This document shows positions 35,551 through 44,108 of a stretch of 64,000 nt of DNA, piece by piece. The position numbers and the translations under genes are program-made. The stretch comes from Agromyces larvae (GTDB lineage Bacteria; Actinomycetota; Actinomycetes; Actinomycetales; Microbacteriaceae). Where the stretch lies: positions 1-64,000 of the forward strand of contig NZ_CP094528.1 in the NCBI RefSeq assembly GCF_022811705.1, in the 5' to 3' direction. Positions within the stretch are counted from its first letter, which is position 1; each line of letters begins with the position of its first letter. Under the pieces are notes generated by a model. It saw only the letters and a program-made list of their open reading frames with translations, did no database searches and was not told where the DNA came from.

Positions 35551-36536
35551 CAGCGCACCCCTCCGGTGATGGCTCCCGCGAGATCGCGGCGCAGCGCGAA
35601 GCGCTGGTACACGAGGGCGATGACGAGGGAGATGAGGAACAGGACGACGGCGACGGCGCTGCCGAAGCCGATCTGGCTGACGTTGAGGCCGTTCTTGACC
35701 ATGTAGACCGCCATGGTGGACGAGGCGTTGAGCGGCCCGCCTCCGGTGACGATCCAGACCATGTCGAAGAGTTGCAACGCACCGATGATCGACAGGAACG
35801 CCCAGATGCGGATGGTCGGGCCGAGCAGCGGCACGGTGATGTACCACTGCGTCTTCCACCAGCCGGCGCCGTCGAGGGCGGCGGCCTCGTAGAGCTCCTC
35901 GGGCACGCCCGAGAGACCGGCGAGCATGAGGATGATCGCGAGGCCGAGGTACTTCCAGGTCAGGATGCCGAACATCGTCCACATCACGACGTCCTGATCG
36001 GCCAGCCACGCGGGCGGGTTCTCGACGCCGATGGAGCGCAGGAGCGTGTCGAACGGACCCCAGCGGTTCGGCGGCACCGACTGCAGCAGGATCTGCCAGG
36101 CCAGACCGGCCGTCACCTCGCTGAGGACGTACGGAACGAAGATGAGCGCGCGCAGCAGCCCGCGGAAGCGCAGGGGCCGGTTCATGAGCAGCGCGACGAG
36201 GATCGCGAGGGGCCCCTGAATGATCAGGGACATCACGATGATGAAGAAGTTGTTGAACACCGAGCGGTGGAACACCGGGTCGGAGAGGAGTCGGGTGTAG
36301 TTGTCGAGCCCGATGAAACGGTCGAGCGGGCCGAGTCCGTTCCAGTTGAAGAAGCTGTAGAAGGCGGCCAGGATCACCGGCAGCAGGACGAAGAGCAGGT
36401 AGACCAGCACGGCGGGGCCGGCGAAGAGCGAGATCTCGCCCCACCTGCGCGCCTTGCGCCGTGCGGAGTGCTTCGTGTTGCGTGAGGGGGCCGGGCCCGC
36501 GGTCACCGCGGGCCCGGCCGTGTTGAGAGCGGTCAT
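35550..36536 (-). CDS. ABC sugar permease (MalF type)
   Basis: A 328-residue permease with EAA loop LYEAAALDGAGWWKTQWYI. It begins one base after the SBP stop. Codons about 7-16 (encoding AGPAVTAGPA) form a 15-bp perfect hairpin in the mRNA at 36489-36519, which could limit permease translation relative to the binding protein. Confidence 0.93.
   Translation of the reverse strand: MTALNTAGPAVTAGPAPSRNTKHSARRKARRWGEISLFAGPAVLVYLLFVLLPVILAAFYSFFNWNGLGPLDRFIGLDNYTRLLSDPVFHRSVFNNFFIIVMSLIIQGPLAILVALLMNRPLRFRGLLRALIFVPYVLSEVTAGLAWQILLQSVPPNRWGPFDTLLRSIGVENPPAWLADQDVVMWTMFGILTWKYLGLAIILMLAGLSGVPEELYEAAALDGAGWWKTQWYITVPLLGPTIRIWAFLSIIGALQLFDMVWIVTGGGPLNASSTMAVYMVKNGLNVSQIGFGSAVAVVLFLISLVIALVYQRFALRRDLAGAITGGVR
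36489..36519 (-). other. Hairpin at start of permease coding region
   Basis: Perfect 15-bp arms (36489-36503 and 36505-36519) with a single-base centre, all G/C except the innermost pair. It lies inside the permease gene, directly after the SBP gene. A likely role is to stabilise the upstream SBP message or reduce downstream expression. Confidence 0.8.
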
Positions 36537-36537
36537 G

Positions 36538-37860
36538 CTAGAGCGTGGCCGCCGCTGCGTTCATCGCTTCGGGGACCGACTCGGGCGTGCCGTCGCCGAA
36601 CATGAGGTTCACGATGGCGTCGTTCATCGCCTGACCGATGACGGGGCCGTACTGCGTGTCCAGCCAGGTCACGACGAGCGCGGCGTTCTGCGTGCCGTCG
36701 GCGATCTGCTTGAGCACCGGGTCGGTGATGCCGGCCTCGGCACCCGCGACCGTCGGGATCTCACCGAGCGCCGCGAAACGCGTCTGCACGTCTTCGCTCA
36801 TGACGTACTCCAGCAGGTCGAGCGTCTCGTCGGGAGCGTCGACGTAGACACCCCACGCGTCACCCGAACCGAGCGCGGCGCCGGGGGCACCCGAAGCACC
36901 CTCGATGTCGGGGACGGGCATCCAGGAGAGCCACTCGGGCGCCGGCGGGTTGTCGGCCGGGGCGCCGGGAACGAGCTTGGCGACCTCACCGCGGTGCCAG
37001 GTGCCCATGAGCTCCATGGCGGTGGTCTGCGAGGCGAGCAGGCCCGCCGAGCTGTTCGGCACGCTCTGCGCCGGGGTGCTGGTCGGGTTCGACTGGAACG
37101 GCAGGTCGCCGTCGAACTCGTCCATCCACGCCTTCAGGTTCTCGCCGGCCTCGACGAAGCAGGGGTCGTCGAACTCGAGGGTGTCGGCGGCCTTGTCGAG
37201 CGACTCGGGCGAGCACGTCTTGATGGCGAACTGGTACCACCAGTGAGCAGCCGGCCAGCCGTCGCCGGCGCCGACGCCGATCGGCGAGACGCCCGCGGCG
37301 GCGAGCTTGTTGATGGCGTCGCTGTACTCGGTGAACGTGGCCGGGGTCTCGGTGATGCCGGCCTGCTCGAACAGGTCGGCGTTGTACCAGATGCCTTCGA
37401 TGCCGTAGCGGAACGGGATGCCGTACTGCTTGCCGTCGACGTTCCAGCCGGTGCCGGCGCCGCCGACGCTGTCGACGACGTCGGTCAGGCCGCTCAGGTC
37501 CTTGAGGTACCCGGCCTCGACCTGGGCCTTGATCTCGCCCTCGGCCCAGACCATGAAGAGGTCGGGTGCGGCGTCGCCGCCGGCCTGCAGGGCGTTCGGG
37601 ATGAGGGTGCGCTGGAGGTCTTCGCTCTGGAAGGCCTCGACCTCGACGTTGACGCCGGGGTGGTCGGCCTCGAACTCGCTCGCGACGTCCTCCCAGAAGG
37701 AGTTCAGCGGCTCGCCGGTGCCGTTGTGCCACCAGGTGATGGTGGTGGTGTCGCCGGAGCCGTCTGCGCCGTCGCCCGCAGGCGCACAGCCGGCGAGCGC
37801 GAGCGCCGCGAGTCCCGCGGTCGCCCCCAGTGCGACGAGCTTGGTGCTGCGTCTGTTCAT
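36538..37860 (-). CDS. Sugar ABC transporter solute-binding lipoprotein
   Basis: A 440-residue family 1 (MalE-type) binding protein. Signal peptide with lipobox LALAGC (Cys at about 25), then ITWWHNGTGEPLNSFWEDV and AAPDLFMVWAEGE. The operon with GH3 and the anchored GH10 point to xylo-oligosaccharide uptake. No ATPase gene is present. Expression is expected from the promoter at 37916-37944, controlled by the divergent ROK regulator. Confidence 0.92.
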   Translation of the reverse strand: MNRRSTKLVALGATAGLAALALAGCAPAGDGADGSGDTTTITWWHNGTGEPLNSFWEDVASEFEADHPGVNVEVEAFQSEDLQRTLIPNALQAGGDAAPDLFMVWAEGEIKAQVEAGYLKDLSGLTDVVDSVGGAGTGWNVDGKQYGIPFRYGIEGIWYNADLFEQAGITETPATFTEYSDAINKLAAAGVSPIGVGAGDGWPAAHWWYQFAIKTCSPESLDKAADTLEFDDPCFVEAGENLKAWMDEFDGDLPFQSNPTSTPAQSVPNSSAGLLASQTTAMELMGTWHRGEVAKLVPGAPADNPPAPEWLSWMPVPDIEGASGAPGAALGSGDAWGVYVDAPDETLDLLEYVMSEDVQTRFAALGEIPTVAGAEAGITDPVLKQIADGTQNAALVVTWLDTQYGPVIGQAMNDAIVNLMFGDGTPESVPEAMNAAAATL

Positions 37861-37878
37861 CTTTGAACCTCTCGAAAT

Positions 37879-37944
37879 TTTCGGGTGTTGTGCCGAAAGT
37901 GATCTGGACGCCTCGAATATACGTCGCGGCGGATATCGAGTCAA
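37879..37944 (-). promoter_or_regulatory. Xylan transporter promoter and candidate ROK operator
   Basis: Minus strand -35 TTGACT (37939-37944), 17-bp spacer, -10 TATATT (37916-37921). Downstream of the predicted start lies the inverted repeat TTTCGG-N8-CCGAAA (37879-37898). The promoter is clear; assigning the repeat to the ROK protein is inference. Confidence 0.65.
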
Positions 37945-37992
37945 GCGCAACAAATTCGGCGCGTCCCGTGCGCGCGGTCCCGCGCGACTGCC

Positions 37993-37998
37993 TAGAGT
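37993..37998 (+). promoter_or_regulatory. Leaderless -10 box of ROK gene
   Basis: TAGAGT with a 6-nt gap before the GTG at 38005; no ribosome-binding site. Confidence 0.6.
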
Positions 37999-38004
37999 GA
38001 ACGG

Positions 38005-39177
38005 GTGATCGAACGGAGCGGAACTTTCGACGGCGTCCACCGTCGGAATCTCTCGAAACTCCTCACCCTCGTGCATCTCGAAGGGCCGCTGTCGCGCGCC
38101 CGGCTGACCGCCATGACCGGGCTCAACCGATCGACCGTCGCGGCCCTCGCCGCCGAGCTCGCCGACCTCGGTCTCACGATCGAGCGCGCGCCCGATCCGA
38201 CGAATCGGGTCGGCCGCCCGTCGCCCGTCGTCGCGCCGTCGCCCGACGTGCTCGCCGTGGCGGTCAACCCCGAGCTCGATGCCGTCACGATCGCCGCGGT
38301 CGGTCTCGACGGCCGCATCCCCGTGCGCGAGCGCGTCGAGGTCGATCGCATCGTCACCCCCGACGAGACGGCCGCCCTGGTCGCCGACGCGATCGCACGC
38401 TGGAGGTCGGCCGAGCTGCCCGGGGCCCGGTTCGTCGCGGTCGGTCTCGCGGTGCCGGGGCTCGTGCGCGCCGACGACGGGATGGTGCGGTTCGCGCCGC
38501 ACCTCGACTGGCGCGACGTCCCGCTGCCCGCGCTCGTCGAGCAGGCGACCGGGCTGCCCGCGGTGGTCGGCAACGACGCCACGTTCGGCGTCACCGCCGA
38601 GCACCTCTTCGGCGCCGGCCGCGGCGTGGATCACATCGTGTACCTGAACGGCGGTGCGAGCGGCATCGGCGGCGGGCTCATCGTGCACGGGCTCCCGGTC
38701 GGCGGCGCCGGCGGGTACGCGGGCGAGTTCGGCTGGAACCGCCCCGGCATCGCCGACCCCGACGACCGCACGGCGCCGGCCGGGGTGCTCGAGGCCGAGG
38801 TGAGCCGCGCGCGGCTGCTCGCGGTCGCCGGGCTGGCCCACGCCGACGAGCCCACGCTCGCCGCGGTCCTCGCCGCGAGCGACGACGTCGAGGTCGGCGC
38901 CGAGCTCGCGCGCCAGCGACGCATCCTCTCGACCGCGCTCGCGAACGCGGTGAACGTGCTGAACCCGTCGCTGGTGGTGCTCGGCGGATTCCTCGCCACG
39001 GTGGCCGCGAGCGATCCCGACGCCCTGCACGAGGCCGTCGTCGCCCAGACGATGCCGGCCGCCGCGGAGGGCCTCGAGATCCGGGTGGCCGCGCTCGGCG
39101 AGGACCGCCTGCTGATCGGCGCCGCCGAGGCCGCTTTCGCCGATCTGCTGCGCGACCCGATCGGGCCGGGCGACTGA
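38005..39177 (+). CDS. ROK-family (NagC/XylR-like) regulator
   Basis: A 390-residue protein: N-terminal winged helix (LEGPLSRARLTAMTGLNRST) followed by a ROK sugar-kinase-like domain (GNDATFGVTAEHLFG, GGASGIGGGLIVHG). The zinc-binding Cys cluster normally after GEfGH is missing (GEFGWNRPGIADPDD), so it is expected to be a sensor without kinase activity. Divergent from the xylan importer operon and a candidate repressor for it and for xylA. Confidence 0.9.
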   Translation: MIERSGTFDGVHRRNLSKLLTLVHLEGPLSRARLTAMTGLNRSTVAALAAELADLGLTIERAPDPTNRVGRPSPVVAPSPDVLAVAVNPELDAVTIAAVGLDGRIPVRERVEVDRIVTPDETAALVADAIARWRSAELPGARFVAVGLAVPGLVRADDGMVRFAPHLDWRDVPLPALVEQATGLPAVVGNDATFGVTAEHLFGAGRGVDHIVYLNGGASGIGGGLIVHGLPVGGAGGYAGEFGWNRPGIADPDDRTAPAGVLEAEVSRARLLAVAGLAHADEPTLAAVLAASDDVEVGAELARQRRILSTALANAVNVLNPSLVVLGGFLATVAASDPDALHEAVVAQTMPAAAEGLEIRVAALGEDRLLIGAAEAAFADLLRDPIGPGD

Positions 39178-39221
39178 CGCCGCGGCATCCGATGGGTTGC
39201 GAACGCCCCGTCGGCTGCCGC

Positions 39222-39299
39222 TAGACTCGCCGAGTACTCGAATCGATTCGAGGCGGCGTCGCCGCCGCCTCGCGATTCCCGTGGCGGCCCGGCCGCCAC
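39222..39299 (+). promoter_or_regulatory. Exporter promoter, palindrome and leader hairpins
   Basis: A -10 like TAGACT (39222-39227) with weak TTGCGA upstream (39197). Then comes the perfect 16-bp palindrome CTCGAATCGATTCGAG (39237-39252) and two leader hairpins: GAGGCGGCG/CGCCGCCTC (39250-39271) and GTGGCGGC/GCCGCCAC (39281-39299). The leader is about 140 nt, long for this window. Confidence 0.6.
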
Positions 39300-39374
39300 C
39301 GTCACGACGCCCGAGGATGCGCGTCGCGCGACGCTCGCTCCACGCCCCGTCCGCCGCCACGCCCGCCAGGAACC

Positions 39375-40646
39375 ATGTCGACCGCATCCATCCCCATCAT
39401 CCGACCCGACGACCTGCGCGCGCCGACCCACCCGGGCGACCGGCTCTCCGCCCGGCAGCGGCTCGTCTACGTGCTCGTGCTCGGCGCGCTCACCGCGCTC
39501 GGCCCCTTCACCGTCGACCTCTACCTGCCGGCGTTCCCGGTGCTGCAGCAGGAGTTCGGCGTCGGGCCGGCGGCCGTGCAGATCACCCTCACCGGCACCA
39601 TGGTCGGGTTCGGCTTCGGTCAGCTCATCGTCGGGCCGTGGAGCGACAAGGTCGGCCGACGGCTGCCGCTGCTGCTCGCGACGGGGCTGCACATCGCCGC
39701 GTCGGTGGCGGCGGCCCTCGCGCCCGACATCGTGTGGCTCAGCGTGTTCCGCCTGCTGCAGGGCTTCGGCGCGGCGGCGGGCGGCGTGGTCGCGATGGCG
39801 ATGGTGCGCGACCTGTTCGGCGGCAAGCCGCTCGTGAAGATGCTCTCGCGGCTCGCCCTGGTCAACGGCCTCGCGCCGGTGCTCGCGCCCGTGATCGGCT
39901 CGCAGCTGCTGGCGGTCATGGACTGGCGCGGCGTGTTCTGGGTGCTCGCGTGCTACGGCCTGTTCGTGGTGCTGGCGGTCGGGTTCTCGATCCGCGAGAC
40001 GCTGCCGGTCGAGCGGCGCCGAGCGGCGGGGCACTCGACGATCGGGCAGCGCTACCGCGCCCTGTTCCGCGACCGGGTGTACCTCGGCGCCGCGATCGCC
40101 GGCGGCATGACCTTCACCGGTCTGTTCGGCTACCTCTCGACGTCGTCGTTCCTGTTCCAGGAGGTGTACGCGTTCACGCCGCAGCAGTACGGCGTGCTGT
40201 TCGGCGTGAACTCGGTCGGCATCATCATCGGCGTGCAGACGAGCTCTCGGCTCATGCGCGGCCGGATCGGACCCCAGTGGATCCTCGCCGTCACGACGGC
40301 GGTGCACCTCGCGATGGCGCTCACGATCATGGCGCTCGACTCGGCGGGGGCCGGGTTCTGGGGCACCGCCGTGCCGCTGTTCGTCTACATCACGGCGTGC
40401 GGGTTCTCGTTCCCGGCGGTGCAGATCCTGGCGCTCGCGAACCACGGCGCCGAGGCCGGCACCGCCGCGTCGCTGCTCGGCGCGCTGAACTTCGGACTCG
40501 CCGGGCTCATCTCGCCGTTCATCGGGATGCTCGGTGTGGGCAGCGCGGTGCCGATGGCGTTCGTGCAGGTGCTCGCCAGCCTCGTCGCGATCGCCGCGCT
40601 GTGGACGCTCGTGCGGCCGCGCACCGTTCCCCCGCTCGGCGACTGA
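39375..40646 (+). CDS. Bcr/CflA-type multidrug MFS exporter
   Basis: A 423-residue protein with 12 predicted helices. PFTVDLYLPAFPVLQQEFG, the loop motif GPWSDKVGRRLPLL and LLQGFGAAAGGVVAMAMVRD are typical of the Bcr/CflA drug exporter subfamily. Substrate unknown. The ATG has an AGGAA site. The long, structured leader with a palindrome suggests inducible control. Confidence 0.9.
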   Translation: MSTASIPIIRPDDLRAPTHPGDRLSARQRLVYVLVLGALTALGPFTVDLYLPAFPVLQQEFGVGPAAVQITLTGTMVGFGFGQLIVGPWSDKVGRRLPLLLATGLHIAASVAAALAPDIVWLSVFRLLQGFGAAAGGVVAMAMVRDLFGGKPLVKMLSRLALVNGLAPVLAPVIGSQLLAVMDWRGVFWVLACYGLFVVLAVGFSIRETLPVERRRAAGHSTIGQRYRALFRDRVYLGAAIAGGMTFTGLFGYLSTSSFLFQEVYAFTPQQYGVLFGVNSVGIIIGVQTSSRLMRGRIGPQWILAVTTAVHLAMALTIMALDSAGAGFWGTAVPLFVYITACGFSFPAVQILALANHGAEAGTAASLLGALNFGLAGLISPFIGMLGVGSAVPMAFVQVLASLVAIAALWTLVRPRTVPPLGD

Positions 40647-40666
40647 GCCGGCGTCGCCCCGGTCGG

Positions 40667-40672
40667 TACGGT
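40667..40672 (+). promoter_or_regulatory. Leaderless -10 box of PAP2 gene
   Basis: TACGGT, then exactly 6 nt, then the ATG at 40679. Confidence 0.5.
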
Positions 40673-40678
40673 GGGGGC

Positions 40679-41407
40679 ATGACCGGGCAGACCGTCGAGA
40701 CGCGCGTGCGGCGCTTCCGGCGCCGGGTGCCGATCGCCGTCGGCCTCACGGCGATCGCGCTGGCCTTCGGGCTGGGGGCGCTGATCATGCTGCGCGGGGG
40801 CGGGCTGCCGATGCCGATCGACGAGGAGTGGGCCGAGGAGGTGCTCACCATCCGCGGCCCCGTGGGCGATGTGCTCGCCGGGTTCATGAACTGGCTGGGC
40901 GGCGGCATCGTCGGGGTGATCCTCATCCCGGCGGGCGGCGCGATCCTGCTCGTGGTGCTGGGCCGGCCGTGGGCGGCGCTGTACTTCGTGGTCGCGTCGG
41001 CGGTGAGCGCGGCGATCGTGCAACTGCTGAAGGAGCTGTTCGGCCGCGATCGCCCCGAGGACATGCTGGTCACCTCCGATTTCGGGTCCTTCCCCTCCGG
41101 GCATGTGGCGAACGCGGCCACGATCGCGGTCGTGGTCGGGGTGATCGCGCCGCGCGCCCGGGTCTGGGCGGCCGGCGTCGCGTACACGGCGCTGATGGCG
41201 GTGAGCCGCACCTACCTCGGCGTGCACTGGGTGACCGACACGATCGGCGGCGCGCTCGTCGGCGCCGGGGCGGCGCTGCTCGTGTGGGCGGTGCTCGCCG
41301 GCCCGCTCGAGCGGGAACGGCTGGCCTGGATCGAACGGATGTCGCGGCGCAACGCCGAGCGCGCGCAGGCGCACGTGACGCCCCCGGCCGGTTCGGCGCG
41401 CTCGTGA
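40679..41407 (+). CDS. PAP2-family phosphatase
   Basis: A 242-residue membrane phosphatase. The three catalytic motifs are present: KELFGRDRP, SFPSGH and SRTYLGVHWVTD. About six membrane helices are predicted. Relatives dephosphorylate lipid phosphates such as undecaprenyl pyrophosphate or phosphatidate in the membrane; the exact substrate is unknown. Confidence 0.9.
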   Translation: MTGQTVETRVRRFRRRVPIAVGLTAIALAFGLGALIMLRGGGLPMPIDEEWAEEVLTIRGPVGDVLAGFMNWLGGGIVGVILIPAGGAILLVVLGRPWAALYFVVASAVSAAIVQLLKELFGRDRPEDMLVTSDFGSFPSGHVANAATIAVVVGVIAPRARVWAAGVAYTALMAVSRTYLGVHWVTDTIGGALVGAGAALLVWAVLAGPLERERLAWIERMSRRNAERAQAHVTPPAGSARS

Positions 41408-41424
41408 CCGCGAGTCTCGGGTGT

Positions 41425-41436
41425 TACAACGTTGTA
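41425..41436 (+). promoter_or_regulatory. LacI-3 operator (autoregulation)
   Basis: Perfect palindrome TACAACGTTGTA, 26 bp upstream of the LacI-3 ATG and overlapping a TAGGGT -10 candidate. The same sequence recurs at 42552-42563. Confidence 0.75.
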
Positions 41437-41462
41437 GGGTGAACCGATCCAGAAAGGTGGCC

Positions 41463-42488
41463 ATGGCTGCGACCCTCCACGACGTCGCCCGGCTCGCCGG
41501 CGTCTCGATCAAGACGGTGTCGAACGTCATCAACGACTATCCGCATGTGCGGGCCGAGACGCGCGAGCGCGTCGAGCACGCGATCGTCGAGCTCGGCTAC
41601 ACGCCGAATCTCACGGCGCGCAACCTGCGCTCGGGCCGCACCGGCGCGATCGCCCTGGCCATCCCCGACCTGTCGCTCAGCTACTTCGCCGAGCTCGCCG
41701 CGGCGGTGATCGCCGCCGCCGAGGATGCGGGCGCCGTGGTGCTCGTCGAGCAGACCGACGGCGACCGCGACCGCGAGATCGAACTGCTGAAGAGCCCGCG
41801 ACTGAAGCTCACCGACGGGCTCATCTTCAGCCCGCTCGGCATGTCGCAGGAGGATGTCGCGTTCCTCGACGTGCCGTACCCGCTGGTCGTGCTCGGCGAG
41901 CGCATCTTCGACGGCCCGGCCGACCACGTGACGATGCGCAACGTCGAGGCGGCGCGCGCCGCGACCGAGTACCTCATCGCGGGCGGGCGGCGGCGGATCG
42001 CCGTGGTCGGCGCGCACGAGGGCGAGCTCGTGGGGTCCGCCGCGCTGCGCATGCAGGGGTACCGCGAGGCGCTCGATGCCGCGGGCATCCCGTTCGATCC
42101 CGAGATCATCGGCTACACGACGCTCTGGCACCGCTCGAACGGCGCGACGACGATGCGCGCGCTGCTCGACCGCGGGGCGGAGTTCGACGCCGTGTTCGGG
42201 TTCAACGACACGCTCGCGCTCGGTGCGATGCGCGTGCTGCAGGAGTCCGGGCGGCGCGTCCCCGACGATGTCGCGGTCATCGGCTACGACGATCTGGACG
42301 AGGCGCAGTACTCGATCCCCAGCCTGACGACGGTGCATCCCGGTCAGGACTGGATCGCGCGCACCGCCGTGGCGAGCCTGCTCGAGCGCATCGCCGGCAA
42401 CGGCGAGGCGTCGCCGCCTCGCCTGATGCTGGCCGACTACCGCATCGTGGAGCGCGAATCCGCGCCGCCCGCTGCCGCGACGCGCTGA
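41463..42488 (+). CDS. LacI-family regulator of arabinan cluster (LacI-3)
   Basis: A 341-residue LacI/GalR regulator: HTH ATLHDVARLAGVSIKTVSNV, sensor domain, and VIGYDDLDEAQYSIPSLTTV near the C-terminus. The ATG at 41463 is chosen because AGAAAGGTGG precedes it; an upstream in-frame start would lie inside the operator. The identical palindrome in front of this gene and of the downstream transporter operon indicates self-regulation plus control of arabinose-polymer use. Confidence 0.93.
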   Translation: MAATLHDVARLAGVSIKTVSNVINDYPHVRAETRERVEHAIVELGYTPNLTARNLRSGRTGAIALAIPDLSLSYFAELAAAVIAAAEDAGAVVLVEQTDGDRDREIELLKSPRLKLTDGLIFSPLGMSQEDVAFLDVPYPLVVLGERIFDGPADHVTMRNVEAARAATEYLIAGGRRRIAVVGAHEGELVGSAALRMQGYREALDAAGIPFDPEIIGYTTLWHRSNGATTMRALLDRGAEFDAVFGFNDTLALGAMRVLQESGRRVPDDVAVIGYDDLDEAQYSIPSLTTVHPGQDWIARTAVASLLERIAGNGEASPPRLMLADYRIVERESAPPAAATR

Positions 42489-42502
42489 ACCGCGGACACG
42501 GG

Positions 42503-42563
42503 TTGACAGCTCACCGCGGCGATGTGCATCATGTCATCTACAACGTTTACCTACAACGTTGTA
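42503..42563 (+). promoter_or_regulatory. Arabinan operon promoter with tandem operators
   Basis: -35 TTGACA (42503-42508), 18-bp spacer, -10 CATCAT (42527-42532), start predicted near 42539. Two operators follow directly: TACAACGTTTAC (42539-42550, imperfect) and TACAACGTTGTA (42552-42563, perfect), with centres 13 bp apart. Binding would block initiation. Confidence 0.8.
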
Positions 42564-42660
42564 TATCGATCGACTCAGCGCGGAGCATCCCTCTCCTCGC
42601 CGGGCCGACTCCATCGCCAAGCGACAACGGTGTCCACACACCGCGAGAGGAATCACAGCC

Positions 42661-43992
42661 ATGAAGAGGAAGCTCCTGGCCGCGTCCGGCGTCGTCGCCG
42701 TCGCGGCGGCCGCGCTCACCGGGTGCAGTGCCGGCGGTTCCGCCGAGTCCTGCACCAACGAGATCGTGAACCCCGACGCCACCCAGGTCAGCGTGTGGGC
42801 CTGGTACCCCGCGTTCGAAGAGGTCGTCGACCTGTTCAACCAGAACCACGACGACGTGCAGATCTGCTGGACCAACGCCGGCCAGGGCAACGACGAGTAC
42901 ACCAAGTTCTCCACCGCGATCGAGTCGGGCTCGGGCGCACCCGACGTCATCATGCTCGAGGCCGAGGTGCTCTCGAGCTTCTCCATCCGCGACGCGCTCG
43001 TCGACCTCAGCGAGTACGGTGCCGCCGACGTGCAGGGCGACTACACCGAGGGCGCGTGGAAGGACGTCTCGAGCGGCGACGCGGTCTACGCGATCCCGGT
43101 CGACGGCGGCCCCATGGGCATGCTCTACCGCAAGGACATCCTCGACCAGTACGGCATCCCGGTGCCCACCACATGGGACGAGTTCGCCGCCGCCGCCAAG
43201 ACGCTGAAGGATGCGGGCGCCCCCGGCGTGCTCGCCGACTTCCCGCCGAACGGCCGCGCCTACACCCAGGCGCTCTTCGCCCAGGCCGGCTCCGTGCCGT
43301 TCGACTACGACAACGCGAACCCGGGCGAGATCGGCATCGACGTCGCCGACCAGGGCTCGAAGGACGTGCTGAGCTTCTGGGCCGACCTGGCCGACCAGGG
43401 TCTGGTCGCGGTCGACGAGGCGTTCACCGCCGACTACAACACCATGCTCGTCGACGGCACCTATGCGATCTACGTCGCCGCCGCATGGGGCCCCGGCTAC
43501 CTGCAGGGCCTCGAGGGCACCGACGACAGCGCCGTGTGGCAGGCCGCGCCGGTTCCCCAGTGGGACGCGTCGAACCCCGTGCAGATCAACTGGGGCGGCT
43601 CGACCTTCGCGGTGACCAGCCAGGCGAAGGACAAGGAGGCGGCCGCGGTCGTCGCCAAGGAGATCTTCGGCACCGAGGAGGCGTGGAAGATCGGCATCGA
43701 GCAGGCCGCGCTGTTCCCGCTGTGGAAGCCGATCCTCGAGTCCGACTACTTCCGCGACCTGGAGTACCCGTTCTTCGGCGGACAGCAGATCAACAAGGAC
43801 GTGTTCCTCGACGCGGCGGCCGGCTACGCCGGGTTCACCTTCAGCCCGTTCCAGAACTACGCGTACGACCAGCTCCAGCAGGAGGTCACGGCGGTGGTGG
43901 TCGACGGGTCGAAGGATGCCTCGACGGCACTCGACGACCTGCAGGCCACGCTCGAGACCTACGCCACCGAGCAGGGCTTCGAACTGAAGTAG
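42661..43992 (+). CDS. Sugar ABC transporter solute-binding lipoprotein
   Basis: A 443-residue family 1 binding protein. Signal peptide MKRKLLAASGVVAVAAAA with lipobox ALTGC; then QVSVWAWYPAFEEVVDLFNQ and PDVIMLEAEVLSSF. The ATG at 42661 has GAGAGGAA upstream, and earlier in-frame codons run through the operators, so they are excluded. First gene of the arabinan operon; likely binds arabino-oligosaccharides. Confidence 0.93.
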   Translation: MKRKLLAASGVVAVAAAALTGCSAGGSAESCTNEIVNPDATQVSVWAWYPAFEEVVDLFNQNHDDVQICWTNAGQGNDEYTKFSTAIESGSGAPDVIMLEAEVLSSFSIRDALVDLSEYGAADVQGDYTEGAWKDVSSGDAVYAIPVDGGPMGMLYRKDILDQYGIPVPTTWDEFAAAAKTLKDAGAPGVLADFPPNGRAYTQALFAQAGSVPFDYDNANPGEIGIDVADQGSKDVLSFWADLADQGLVAVDEAFTADYNTMLVDGTYAIYVAAAWGPGYLQGLEGTDDSAVWQAAPVPQWDASNPVQINWGGSTFAVTSQAKDKEAAAVVAKEIFGTEEAWKIGIEQAALFPLWKPILESDYFRDLEYPFFGGQQINKDVFLDAAAGYAGFTFSPFQNYAYDQLQQEVTAVVVDGSKDASTALDDLQATLETYATEQGFELK

Positions 43993-43997
43993 GCCGA

Positions 43998-44028
43998 TGG
44001 GCCGGCCCGGCGAGGTCGGGCCGGCCCA
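43998..44028 (+). other. Intra-operon hairpin after SBP gene
   Basis: Perfect 12-bp arms TGGGCCGGCCCG (43998-44009) and CGGGCCGGCCCA (44017-44028), 5 bp past the SBP stop and 80 bp before the first permease. The position suits partial termination or 3' protection of the SBP mRNA. A 13-bp direct repeat (CATCCGCTCGTGA, near 44063-44093) follows. Confidence 0.75.
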
Positions 44029-44108
44029 CCTCGCATCGGTTCCCAGGCGGATGCCACGGCGCATCCGCTCGTGACATCCGCTCGTGACATCCGCACCAGG
44101 AGAGACCC

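Noticed and set aside
39317..39374. Upstream ORF in the exporter leader (ATG at 39317)
   Set aside because: Out of frame with the exporter, reads far into the gene, and has no properly spaced ribosome-binding site.
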